A stretch of DNA of 64,000 nucleotides from Maribacter sp. HTCC2170 (GTDB lineage: Bacteria > Bacteroidota > Bacteroidia > Flavobacteriales > Flavobacteriaceae), in NCBI RefSeq assembly GCF_000153165.2, contig NC_014472.1:1609501-1673500 (forward strand). The letters are read 5' to 3'. This document shows positions 29,197 through 38,061 of this stretch, piece by piece. The notes below the pieces were generated by a model. That model saw nothing but the letters and a program-made list of their open reading frames with translations, had not been told where the DNA came from and searched no databases. A program made the position numbers and the translations under genes. Numbering within the stretch: the first letter of the stretch is position 1; each line of letters begins with the position of its first letter.

Positions 29197-30423
29197 TTAC
29201 TGGTTTATTTTATCAAAAAGTTTTTTTCCTATTTTTTCAACTACACCAACGACAAGGGCATTACCCATAAAAAAGGCTCTTTTGGCATCGGTTACACCTT
29301 CTAATTTGGTGTGGTCATCAGGAAACATGTTCAAACGTTCCAATTCAACCGGAGTTAACCTGCGCAGGCCTTTTGAAGATTGCACTACGTGTTTGAATCT
29401 TGACGGGCTTTTGCCACCCTCACCAGTGATAATGGTACGTGATGCATTGTCCAAAGCATCGGGAAAGACCATAGCCCCTTCACTATAATTGTATTGAAAA
29501 CCGGTTTTGGCAGTGCGTACTTCCTTTTTTGATCCTTTAAGATATTCCCATTTTGGCACGTCTTCAGCCGGAATAAAAAACTCAGGTGTTACTTCCCCGT
29601 TTTGTAAAACATCGTTTAGAACCGTTTTGCCCCCCTCATAGTTGGCGAAAGCTTTAGCTGTATGGGCCCTACCATCAACAAAAACCCCACTATTTGCGAA
29701 GGGAGATAGTTTTTCGCCCTGATTGAAGGTTTCAGAAATTTCAACCAAATTACCTTCAATGGAAAAACGCTTATGATTTTCAAGTATATGATGAACGGGA
29801 AATGCTTCTGAAATGGTGCCAATGTCATTTAACCACTGACTAGAATCTGCTTTCTTCAGTTTTTTATAAATTGCGGTTGATTTGTGATAGGCAATAAAAA
29901 AAATTCGCCTTCTTCGTTGTGGCATGCCATAGTCGGCGGCATTTATCACCCGCCACTCAACTGCATACCCCAGTTCACCCAAACTTTTAAGCATAATGGC
30001 AAAATCCCTTCCACGCTGTGTTGATGGCGATTTTAACAGGCGATCCACATTTTCTAGAAACAAATATTTAGGCGGATTTTTCTTTTCTGAAAGAATTTTG
30101 TGAATAGACCACCAAAGCACTCCTTTCTTACCTATTAGTCCTCTCGAATTCTGTAAGGTGGTAGCAACAGAATAATCCTGGCAGGGAAACCCGCCAACAA
30201 GAATATCAGCATCCGGAATCTCTCCTGTGGGCACCTCAGATATATCTTGGTTACTGTGATTTTCAGAACCAAATCGGGCCTCATATACCATTGATGCATG
30301 TTGGGCTTTTGTAGCAGGCTCCCATTGGTTGGACCATACCACTTCGTAATTACCTGTGTTTTCAAGTCCAAGGCGAAAGCCACCCACGCCCGCAAAAAGT
30401 TCTATGACCTTTAGTTTTTTCAT
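29197..30423 (-). CDS. DNA (cytosine-5-)-methyltransferase
   Basis: The 408-residue enzyme carries the ordered motifs of C5-cytosine methyltransferases: motif I FAGVGGFRLGLE (residues ~10-21, SAM binding), motif IV GGFPCQDYS with nucleophile Cys81, motif VI ENV (124-126), motif VIII QRRRR (169-173), a variable target-recognition region (~190-330), motif IX RRLTPVELERLNMFPDD, and motif X GNALVVGVV near the C-terminus. It transfers a methyl group from SAM to carbon 5 of cytosine and would protect DNA from the neighbouring nuclease. It is transcribed ahead of that nuclease with a 3-bp gap. The recognition sequence is not predictable from these motifs. Confidence 0.93.
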   Translation of the reverse strand: MKKLKVIELFAGVGGFRLGLENTGNYEVVWSNQWEPATKAQHASMVYEARFGSENHSNQDISEVPTGEIPDADILVGGFPCQDYSVATTLQNSRGLIGKKGVLWWSIHKILSEKKNPPKYLFLENVDRLLKSPSTQRGRDFAIMLKSLGELGYAVEWRVINAADYGMPQRRRRIFFIAYHKSTAIYKKLKKADSSQWLNDIGTISEAFPVHHILENHKRFSIEGNLVEISETFNQGEKLSPFANSGVFVDGRAHTAKAFANYEGGKTVLNDVLQNGEVTPEFFIPAEDVPKWEYLKGSKKEVRTAKTGFQYNYSEGAMVFPDALDNASRTIITGEGGKSPSRFKHVVQSSKGLRRLTPVELERLNMFPDDHTKLEGVTDAKRAFFMGNALVVGVVEKIGKKLFDKINQ

Positions 30424-30534
30424 TCTCGACGAAATTAAGAAAAATCATACTGTAAAAGAATAGTGGCTATTGTAATGAATCGAGCTAGAAGTTTTACCAA
30501 ACATTATTAGTTATTTTTACCGAAACTTTTTTGA

Positions 30535-31728
30535 ATGAAACCAAAGCATATTTTTAATTGGGTGATAATTTCTTGTTTGATGCTTAGCTCGTGTGAAACT
30601 AATAAACCAAAGGATAACCTCCTTGAAGGAGAAATTTCGTTAATTAAATCAGCGTTTGCCCCTGATAAACGGGTAGCCTTGTTCAATGTTAAAGCAATAA
30701 AAAATACTGATGAGTATGTTTTAAAAGGAGAAAGCAACCTGCCAGAAGCGGTATCAGCATTAAAAGAGAAACTATCTTCTGAAAACGTTGTGTTTATTGA
30801 TAGTATACAGATTTTACCAACTCCTGAGTTACAAGGAAAAACCAAAGGAGTCATCAAAATATCAGTTGCAAACCTTCGAAGTAATCATGCGCATTCAGCT
30901 GAATTGGCTACCCAGGCTACCTTGGGAACCCCTATAAAAGTTTTTAAGAAGTTTGAAAATTGGTATTTAATCCAAACACCAGATAAATATCTTTCCTGGG
31001 TCGACAGTGGTGGAATTCAGTTTATGGATGAGAATGAAGCCAACATATGGAGGTCCTCTAAAAAAGTAATATTTACAAGCACGTTCGGGCATGCATTTTC
31101 TGAAAAGGACACAAATTCACAAGTAATCTCAGATGTAGTTGCAGGAGGAATATTAGAAGAATTAGATGAGGGTAAACTATTCTATCGAGTCAAATTTCCT
31201 GATGGAAGGGTCGCTTTTATTGAAAAAAGCAAAGCACAGAGTTACGAGGATTGGATTGAAACTTTGAACCCAAATCCGGAGTCATTGGTAACTACTTCAA
31301 AAACCTTAATGGGAGTTCCTTACCTCTGGGGCGGTACATCTACAAAAGGGGTGGATTGTAGTGGTTTTACAAAGACCATATTTTTTCTAAATGGCATGGT
31401 GATTCCACGCGACGCTTCTCAGCAAGTTCATACGGGCAAAGCCATAGATTCTACAAAAAACTTTGAAAACCTGATTGAAGGAGACCTCTTGTTTTTTGGA
31501 AGAAAAGCAACGGATTCGACCAAGGAAAAAGTGGTTCATGTTGGTATGTGGATCGGCAATAACGAATTCATTCATTCATCAGGCAGGGTACAAATAGGCA
31601 GCATGAATAAAAATTCATCAATTTATGATGAGTACAACCACAGTCGCTATTTACGTTCAAAACGCATATTAAAAGAGGAGAACGAGGGATTGATCAATCT
31701 ATCGAATTCACCGCTTTTCAAGGATTAG
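30535..31728 (+). CDS. NlpC/P60 (C40) family lipoprotein peptidase with SH3-type domains
   Basis: The 397-residue lipoprotein (lipobox LSSC, Cys20) has an N-terminal region of unknown fold, two SH3b-like segments (~100-235; e.g. GTPIKVFKKFENWYLIQTPD and GGILEELDEGKLFYRVKFPDG), and a C-terminal NlpC/P60 domain (~255-385). The catalytic Cys lies in VDCSGFTK (~273), the His in VVHVGMWIG (~333). Such enzymes cleave gamma-D-glutamyl-diamino acid bonds in peptidoglycan stem peptides, probably here in the periplasm for turnover or recycling. Its stop codon abuts the stop of the convergent Gfo/Idh gene with no spacer. Confidence 0.9.
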   Translation: MKPKHIFNWVIISCLMLSSCETNKPKDNLLEGEISLIKSAFAPDKRVALFNVKAIKNTDEYVLKGESNLPEAVSALKEKLSSENVVFIDSIQILPTPELQGKTKGVIKISVANLRSNHAHSAELATQATLGTPIKVFKKFENWYLIQTPDKYLSWVDSGGIQFMDENEANIWRSSKKVIFTSTFGHAFSEKDTNSQVISDVVAGGILEELDEGKLFYRVKFPDGRVAFIEKSKAQSYEDWIETLNPNPESLVTTSKTLMGVPYLWGGTSTKGVDCSGFTKTIFFLNGMVIPRDASQQVHTGKAIDSTKNFENLIEGDLLFFGRKATDSTKEKVVHVGMWIGNNEFIHSSGRVQIGSMNKNSSIYDEYNHSRYLRSKRILKEENEGLINLSNSPLFKD

Positions 31729-32790
31729 TTATAGTTCTACCGTTTTTCCTGACCGGAATGATTCATCTGCGGCCAAAACAATTTTTAAACTGTTTACAGC
31801 ATCCCGTAGGTGGTCACTTAAATCAAGATTCTCAGTGATTGACTTTAGGAAGTATTCTTGCTCTAAAAGACAAAGTCCGTCATGATCAGGTTCATCGACT
31901 GTACTTATCATTTCATCCCTTTTGGCAAATTCACCTTTTTCATTCAACGAACCGTGATGCAATAGCAACCCACCCGTTTTGGTATGACCCTCAATATCCT
32001 GGGAATCACCCTTAGGTTCATCTGAAATAGAAACAGACCCCTTAGGTCCGATTACATCCTTGATAAACACAGCAGTTTCACTCATCATTGGTCCCCAACC
32101 TGCTTCATACCAGCCTACTGAACCATCTTCAAATCGAACTTGTAATTGCCCATAATTGTACATTTTCGCATCTATTTCATCTGATAGTTTTGCACCAATA
32201 GCACTTACGCTTATGGGCACTGATTGGGTCATCAAACACATGATATCAACATAATGCACGCCACAATCGACTATTGGGGACATTGAATTCATCAATTGCT
32301 TATGCGTATACCAATTGACACCAGAACTTTGCTGGTTGAGATTCATGCGCATAACAAGGGGTTTGCCCAACGTACGGGCAACTTCGACGAATTTGGTCCA
32401 AGCTGGGTGTACTCGTAATATATAACCCACCACCATTTTTCTATTTTTGGCAAGTGCTAGAGAAACTAACTCTTCAGCTTCCTCAACAGTTAATGCCAAG
32501 GGCTTTTCTACAAAAACATGGGCATTTGCCTCTAAACTTGCTTTAATAAAGGCGGCATGGGTGTCAGGATATGTATTTATTGAGACTACGTCCGGTTTAG
32601 TAAGTAACAGAGCATTTTCAAAATTTTCAAAAGTTGGGAGACCACCCAATTCTTTGGATAATTTTCCTCTGCTTTCCGGTTTACGACTTACCAATCCCAC
32701 GATTTCAAAACCATTTAATTGATGATAGGCTCGTGCGTGCGAAGCTCCCATATTACCGCAACCAACTACTAATGTTCTTAATTCTCCCAT
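31729..32790 (-). CDS. Gfo/Idh/MocA family oxidoreductase
   Basis: The 353-residue protein has an N-terminal NAD(P)-binding Rossmann fold (VVGCGNMGASHARAYHQL, residues ~8-25), the family EKP motif (VFVEKPLALT near 92-101), and a C-terminal alpha/beta domain with a conserved DCGVHYVDIM near 175. These enzymes oxidise or reduce sugars and inositols at a ring hydroxyl. No signal peptide is present, so it acts in the cytoplasm. It is the last gene of the minus-strand run starting at 37.9 kb, 8 bp behind the PQQ-type dehydrogenase, which suggests it processes a sugar related to the substrate of that enzyme. Confidence 0.9.
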   Translation of the reverse strand: MGELRTLVVGCGNMGASHARAYHQLNGFEIVGLVSRKPESRGKLSKELGGLPTFENFENALLLTKPDVVSINTYPDTHAAFIKASLEANAHVFVEKPLALTVEEAEELVSLALAKNRKMVVGYILRVHPAWTKFVEVARTLGKPLVMRMNLNQQSSGVNWYTHKQLMNSMSPIVDCGVHYVDIMCLMTQSVPISVSAIGAKLSDEIDAKMYNYGQLQVRFEDGSVGWYEAGWGPMMSETAVFIKDVIGPKGSVSISDEPKGDSQDIEGHTKTGGLLLHHGSLNEKGEFAKRDEMISTVDEPDHDGLCLLEQEYFLKSITENLDLSDHLRDAVNSLKIVLAADESFRSGKTVEL

Positions 32791-32798
32791 ATCTTCTG

Positions 32799-34913
32799 TT
32801 ATTCCAAGGCGAAAGCGATAATTTGATTTCCCTTTTCAGTTCCTAATTTTTCACCGCCACAGGCTATGGCGATATACTGTTTACCATCAACTTCATACAT
32901 TGCAGGAGTGGCAAATGCCGCCGCCGGGAGCCTCTGCTCCCATAGTATTTCCCCTGAATGTTTGTCGAATACTCTAAAATATCCATCTTTTGTGGCCCCT
33001 ATAAAAAGCAACCCGTTCTCTGTAATTACAGGCCCACCATAGTTTTCAGTGCCCGTACCTTTTCCATGTTCACCTAAACTAGGGGTGTCTCCAAAAGGAA
33101 TAGACCAAATATACTCACCGGTATTTAAATCAATAGCATGTAGAGTACCCCAAGGAGTTGTTATTGCTGGATTTCCTTTGCTATCAAAGAATTTATTGTA
33201 TCCTAAATGTTTATATGGCAATGGATATGATTTTGTATCGGAAAGAACTTCTTGCTTATCGTTTTCATCAAACAGAAAATTCAATAATGCCTCCATTTCC
33301 TTACCTGTAATCTGGGGAAAACCGGTCATCATTCCTTTACCTTGGTTAATCTGTAGAGCAACCTCTTCTCTTGATTTGGTCGCTTTAAGGTTCGTTAAAG
33401 CAGGGAAGCCACTTAATTGGATTCCTGACCTATCTGCCAAATGGCAAATAATACAATTATTATTATATAGTTTTTCCCCTAAAGAAGCTGCACTGCCCTT
33501 TTGATTCACCTCTTGCATTTGCATGATCCATGGCATTTCATTTGAATTTACATATATGATCCCATCGTCTGGATCTGTGCCCGCACCACCCCATTCAGCA
33601 GCTCCATCATAACCAGGAAGCAAAAGTGCCGGGTTCATACCTGGAGGCGCATATATGCGCTTATCAATTGATTTAAGTAAAGCTAGCAATTCATCTCTGT
33701 TTTCAGCAAACGGACTAATATCATTTTCAGTTAGGTCCGAGGATTGTCGAGCAAAAGGCTTAGGGGCTACAGGAAAAGGCTGCGTGGGCCATGCTTCTTC
33801 TCCTTTTAAGGTAGATTTAGGTACAAGTTTTTCCTCTATATCAAAAAGCGGCTCCCCAGTCTTGCGATTAAAAACATACACATAACCTTGTTTCGTGACT
33901 TGCGCAACAGCAGGAATTTTTCTCCCATTTCGCTCAACCATTAAAAGATTTGGTGGGGCTGGTGGGTCACGATCCCAAATATCATGATGGGTAAACTGAA
34001 AGTGCCAAATTCGCTCACCAGTATTTGCATTTAAGGCTAACAAACAATCTGAAAATAAATTACTGCCTTTTCGCATACCGCCATAAAAATCCGGAGCTGC
34101 CGAACCAGTAGGAATATAGATGATTTCCAGCTCTTCGTCTACAGCCATTCCTGCCCAGTTGTTTGCTGCTCCAACAAATACGTTTTGCCATGCATTTTTA
34201 TCTTCCCAAGTTTCAAAACCCTCTTCTCCAGGATGGGGGATGGGGTGAAAAACCCATTCCACGGCACCAGTTATAACATTGAATGCTATAATATCTCCTT
34301 GTGCGGCATCGACATCTTCGGATAATCTAAGAGGCATAACTATTAAATCTTTGAATATGGTCCCAGGTGTACTGGAAATAACGAATTTATCCATATCGCT
34401 TTCTGGTAAACCAGAACGCAAATCTATTTTTCCTTGAATCCCAAAACCCTTAATTGGTTGACCGGTTAACGCATTCAATGCATATAAATCAGGCCCGTGT
34501 GTGAACAGAATTCTTTTGTCATTATCCTTTTCCCAATACGAAACCCCTCGGCTGGTTGAATGCCAGGCCTGAAGTGAATCTCCAAAACGCCAAAGCTCTT
34601 TTCCTGTTGTTGCGTTGAGAGCAAATGCGCGAAGCGCTGCGGTTACCCCATACAATATGGTGTCTACCACTATCGGGTTCATTTGCATTTGCCCCCAATC
34701 TGGCGCCTTGTAGCTCCATGCGATTTTTAGATTTTCAACATTTTCAGGTGTAATTTCTGATAAGGTAGAGTAATGGCTTCGTCCAGAATCCCCTAAATAG
34801 GAAGACCAAGTTGTATATGTTTGTGTTTTGGTGCTGGATTTATCGCAAGTGATGACCAAAATCAAAAGTGAGCAGCACATTGCTAATTTAGATACTTGTC
34901 TAATAAAACCCAT
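32799..34913 (-). CDS. PQQ-dependent dehydrogenase-like lipoprotein with cytochrome c site
   Basis: The 704-residue lipoprotein (lipobox ITC, Cys23) is an eight-bladed quinoprotein beta-propeller: YLGDSGRSHYSTLSEITPENV near the start, repeated blade motifs such as LNANTGERIWHFQFTHHDIWDRDPP (~300) and IDLNTGEYIWSIPFGD (~610). Inserted before the last blades is a c-type heme site, CIICH at residues 487-491, with a likely Met ligand downstream. The arrangement resembles the PQQ glucose dehydrogenase group, where electrons pass from PQQ through heme to the respiratory chain. It should act in the periplasm on sugars or polyols. It follows the fructosamine-kinase homologue by 55 bp. PQQ synthesis genes are not in the window. 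Confidence 0.9.
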   Translation of the reverse strand: MGFIRQVSKLAMCCSLLILVITCDKSSTKTQTYTTWSSYLGDSGRSHYSTLSEITPENVENLKIAWSYKAPDWGQMQMNPIVVDTILYGVTAALRAFALNATTGKELWRFGDSLQAWHSTSRGVSYWEKDNDKRILFTHGPDLYALNALTGQPIKGFGIQGKIDLRSGLPESDMDKFVISSTPGTIFKDLIVMPLRLSEDVDAAQGDIIAFNVITGAVEWVFHPIPHPGEEGFETWEDKNAWQNVFVGAANNWAGMAVDEELEIIYIPTGSAAPDFYGGMRKGSNLFSDCLLALNANTGERIWHFQFTHHDIWDRDPPAPPNLLMVERNGRKIPAVAQVTKQGYVYVFNRKTGEPLFDIEEKLVPKSTLKGEEAWPTQPFPVAPKPFARQSSDLTENDISPFAENRDELLALLKSIDKRIYAPPGMNPALLLPGYDGAAEWGGAGTDPDDGIIYVNSNEMPWIMQMQEVNQKGSAASLGEKLYNNNCIICHLADRSGIQLSGFPALTNLKATKSREEVALQINQGKGMMTGFPQITGKEMEALLNFLFDENDKQEVLSDTKSYPLPYKHLGYNKFFDSKGNPAITTPWGTLHAIDLNTGEYIWSIPFGDTPSLGEHGKGTGTENYGGPVITENGLLFIGATKDGYFRVFDKHSGEILWEQRLPAAAFATPAMYEVDGKQYIAIACGGEKLGTEKGNQIIAFALE

Positions 34914-34968
34914 ATACCGTTGTAATTGGTTGTTTTAAAGTTAGAAAATAATGTAATGGGAAGATTAG

Positions 34969-35838
34969 TTAATTGAAGTATATTTTCAATAGTTGTTTTA
35001 CTGCCTGAGAATAGGACTTCCCAAAAAGATTTAGGTGGACAAGAAGATAGTATAATTGATATATGTCTTTACGTTCATTATGAAGTATTTCTTTTGGGAA
35101 ATGTGTTTCATAGGCTTTGTAGAAAGGTGATGAGAAACCTCCGAACAATTGGGTCATGGACATGTCCACCTCATAATGACCAACATATAGGGCAGGATCA
35201 ATAAGAAAAGGAACACCTTCATTGTTGATCAGGTAATTCCCACTCCATAAATCGCCATGTATTAATGACGGTTTTATTTTGGGAAATAACCTCTCACAGC
35301 CTTTTAAAAGCCCGATTTCTTTTGGTATTTCATTAGAACTCAGTAGTTCTTTGCTTCTGGCTAATCTCAATTGTGGCAAAAGTCGTTCGCCAACATAAAA
35401 TTGAACCCAATCGGAATGTTTTTTATTGGACTGTTGTAGGGTACCGATGAAGTTGTCTTGTTCCCGCCCAAAAGAACTTCCAATTTCGTATTTGTGCATA
35501 GCCGCTAATTGATGCCCAAAAGCCTCCATTTCTTTTGAAGAGGGGCTTTTTGACTCCACATATTCCATTATTATATAAGAACCGTCATGATGTTGTCCAA
35601 GATGGATTACTTCAGGTGCTTTAATGGTATTGGTTTGATTAATACTGTCCAAACTTAACTTTTCCGTTAAGAACATTTCTTTTGCTAAATCACTTTGATT
35701 AATCTTGGAAAAGAAACGATTGGTTGCCGTATAAATACAAAACGCTTTGGAAATATCACCTCCCGAAACAGGCTCAAATCTAGTGATTGGGCAGCCCAAA
35801 ACATGTTCCAAATGATGCTTAAAGCTCGATGATATCAT
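34969..35838 (-). CDS. Fructosamine kinase family protein
   Basis: The 289-residue protein matches the fructosamine/ketosamine-3-kinase family (relatives of E. coli YniA), which phosphorylates ketosamines formed by glycation. Seen are GGDISKAFCI near the N-terminus (nucleotide loop), SYIIMEYVE hinge-like region, and the kinase core LIHGDLWSGNYLI (~195, catalytic Asp) followed by LIDPALYVGHYEVDMSM (metal-binding Asp). I chose the ATG at 35838, which gives the family's usual length and a 20-bp overlap with the MBL gene; ATGs at 35862 and 35898 would overlap it more. It is the third gene of the run GDSL-MBL-FN3K-PQQDH-Gfo. Confidence 0.88.
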   Translation of the reverse strand: MISSSFKHHLEHVLGCPITRFEPVSGGDISKAFCIYTATNRFFSKINQSDLAKEMFLTEKLSLDSINQTNTIKAPEVIHLGQHHDGSYIIMEYVESKSPSSKEMEAFGHQLAAMHKYEIGSSFGREQDNFIGTLQQSNKKHSDWVQFYVGERLLPQLRLARSKELLSSNEIPKEIGLLKGCERLFPKIKPSLIHGDLWSGNYLINNEGVPFLIDPALYVGHYEVDMSMTQLFGGFSSPFYKAYETHFPKEILHNERKDIYQLYYLLVHLNLFGKSYSQAVKQLLKIYFN

Positions 35839-36793
35839 TGATTCTGGAAATATTAAATCCATTTGCCAAGACTTCTTTGGTCTGGTCACTATTTTCATCC
35901 AAAAGTGGGTTGGTGTGATTCAGATGAATGAAATGAATTTTGTTCTTTACATCTTTAGGATGGTTTTTGAATAATTCCATAGTTTCAATAACGAATGGAT
36001 GCGGAATTTCAGAGATGTCGCGATTGTTTATTTCCTCAGTATTGAAGAAAGTAGCATCTAAAAGGGCAATATCAACATCTTTCACAACATCAATAATGTT
36101 GGTTTCCCATTTTGACCACTTATCAATATCAGGAATGAAAAGCACTGTTTTATTAGGGCCAATAATTTTGTAGCCTACTGTTTCTGAATATTCGTCACGA
36201 TGGGGTACCTTAAAGGGAGTAACCTTTATCTTTTGAGATAATTCAATTGTTGTATTATTCCGAATTTCTTCAAGTAAAATATTGTTATTGGTTACCAATT
36301 GCCCCCAGGGTCCGTTTTGCTCTAAAAAGGTTTTCATTTTAGGCATGGCAAACACCCTTGTTTTTTTTGCATTGGTTGCCTCTTTGCCCAAATACATGAG
36401 TCCTGTATAATGCCCTATATGGGCGTGGGTAACGAAAATACCATTTGGTATTTCACTTGAATTAAAAGGAGTTTTCTTTTTTAGACTTTTCAGTTGTGTT
36501 GCGATGTCCGGGGTGGCTTCAAACAGAAATGTCTTTTCATTTTGGACATCTACAAGACCTAAGGAAACTACTTTTCGATTAACATTGGGTGCTTCGAAAA
36601 GATTCTTACAGCAATCTTTTTTGCAAGCAATATGTGGAGAGCCGGCATCTTGTACTGTGCCTAGAATAATTAGTGAGTTTGCCGAAACAGGACTGCTCAA
36701 AATCACCTCAGATTTCTTTTCAAATTTACTCGAAGTATCCTTACAGGAAATTGATAGAAATAATATGGTTAGAAAAACATATGTTTTCATCAT
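35819..36793 (-). CDS. PqqB-like MBL-fold metallohydrolase, lipoprotein
   Basis: The 324-residue protein has a lipobox (SISC, Cys17), so it is an exported lipoprotein, and then a metallo-beta-lactamase fold. LGTVQDAGSPHIACKKDCC near residues 45-63 corresponds to the cysteine-containing N-terminal motif of PqqB-like proteins. The metal motif reads THAHIGHYTG, with Ile at the usual Asp position of HxHxDH, and a later VPHRDE and HLNHTNP supply more His. The variation suggests one metal site is changed. Its start overlaps the SGNH hydrolase stop, so it is co-translated. It may act on PQQ-related or lactone substrates of the neighbouring dehydrogenase; that is inference. Confidence 0.82.
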   Translation of the reverse strand: MMKTYVFLTILFLSISCKDTSSKFEKKSEVILSSPVSANSLIILGTVQDAGSPHIACKKDCCKNLFEAPNVNRKVVSLGLVDVQNEKTFLFEATPDIATQLKSLKKKTPFNSSEIPNGIFVTHAHIGHYTGLMYLGKEATNAKKTRVFAMPKMKTFLEQNGPWGQLVTNNNILLEEIRNNTTIELSQKIKVTPFKVPHRDEYSETVGYKIIGPNKTVLFIPDIDKWSKWETNIIDVVKDVDIALLDATFFNTEEINNRDISEIPHPFVIETMELFKNHPKDVKNKIHFIHLNHTNPLLDENSDQTKEVLANGFNISRINDIIEL

Positions 36794-37884
36794 TGTTGGT
36801 GTAAAATTGTTTCGAGAACTTTTTCGTAAGCATCTGCATATTGCTGCATTCCTAAATCTGTAGGATGCGTACCATCAACAAAGGCATCATTACTGAGCCT
36901 AATATTATCTTTTGAAAGCATATAGAGTCCAGTCACATTTTCTTCTAAAAGCCTTTCATAGGATTCAGTCATCCAGGTATTCAGTGTTGTATATACCTTT
37001 TGGCGAGAGATATCAACAAGCCCATCAGAATATCCAGCATGTTGTACTAATAGAATGGGAGTTTTAGGATGTTCTTTCCTTAATAGATTAACACTATTGG
37101 TAATTCGCTTTTGTATTTCAGATTTTGTTCTTTTTTCATTGGGCGAGAGATTGGGCAAACAATCCAGCACATAGACGGAGGCATGTATTTCGGTCATAAG
37201 CTCGATTATTTCCTGTTCCAATCGGCCATTCCCAGAGAACCCCAAGTTAATAACAGGCTCCTTAAATCTTCGAGATAGAATATTTGTCCAGGCCATACCT
37301 GGTCTTGAGGCACAGGCTCCTTGCGCAATTGATGTGCCATAGACAACAATGGGTTTTTGGTCAGTTAGGTTTTGAAATGTAATTTCATCTTTTTCCAAAA
37401 TTCCAATCTGCAGGTTTTTTACTGAATTGTACAGTGGGAGGTATAATTGATATTCTTTGTTTCCTGATTGATTGTTATCAATCCTATAATTATACAGAAT
37501 GGTATCTTTAAACTGATATCTTCCTCTGCACCAAAGCCAATTAGTACCATTTTTTACATATAAGTCGACTCCACTGACACCCGTTGGCGGCATATGTGGC
37601 ATACCATGGTGGCCCTCGACTTGATATTGAACCCTAATTTTTTCGGAATTTGTGGTGAAACGAATAGTAATACCGGCACTATGCCGAGAGAGGTTCCAAA
37701 TAGGTGCTCTTACAGTCGCTTTTGTCTCTTTAGGTAATCGATTATACCCAATGTTTTCCCAACCCTGCCCCTCTAGCTGATTAATGGAGTTTAATGGATT
37801 TAGCCATGTATACTTTTCTGTTTGTTGCGCCTGAATGGCCGTACTCAGAAAAACTAGCATGAATACTTTTAGAAATGATTTCAT
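36790..37884 (-). CDS. SGNH/GDSL hydrolase family esterase
   Basis: The 364-residue exported protein has a signal peptide (MKSFLKVFMLVFLSTAIQAQ) when started at the ATG at 37884; an upstream ATG at 37911 would add nine polar residues, so I prefer the later one. An N-terminal beta-sandwich (~25-170) precedes a SGNH domain (~175-360) with VVYGTSIAQG (catalytic Ser block I), NLGFSGNGRLE (block II), and DGTHPTDLGMQ (block V Asp/His). Such two-domain enzymes often deacetylate glycans. It heads the five-gene minus-strand run and overlaps the MBL start by 1-4 bp. Confidence 0.85.
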   Translation of the reverse strand: MKSFLKVFMLVFLSTAIQAQQTEKYTWLNPLNSINQLEGQGWENIGYNRLPKETKATVRAPIWNLSRHSAGITIRFTTNSEKIRVQYQVEGHHGMPHMPPTGVSGVDLYVKNGTNWLWCRGRYQFKDTILYNYRIDNNQSGNKEYQLYLPLYNSVKNLQIGILEKDEITFQNLTDQKPIVVYGTSIAQGACASRPGMAWTNILSRRFKEPVINLGFSGNGRLEQEIIELMTEIHASVYVLDCLPNLSPNEKRTKSEIQKRITNSVNLLRKEHPKTPILLVQHAGYSDGLVDISRQKVYTTLNTWMTESYERLLEENVTGLYMLSKDNIRLSNDAFVDGTHPTDLGMQQYADAYEKVLETILHQQ

Positions 37885-38061
37885 GGGAATTTCTTTCTTT
37901 GACGTTTGCAATCCTATTTTTTTGACTATTTAAAAATCAAAGTTGATTCCGAATTGTTTGATTGTTTGCATAAAGTTAATTGAATGTGATAAGTTTCAAA
38001 CAATTTTGACCCTCTATTATTTCTAAGTATCTTCCTGAACAACAACCAAACCAAATTCATT

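Noticed and set aside
28579-30423. Methyltransferase and neighbour as part of a prophage or larger defence island.
   Set aside because: No integrase, phage structural gene or second defence gene was found in the surrounding sequence.
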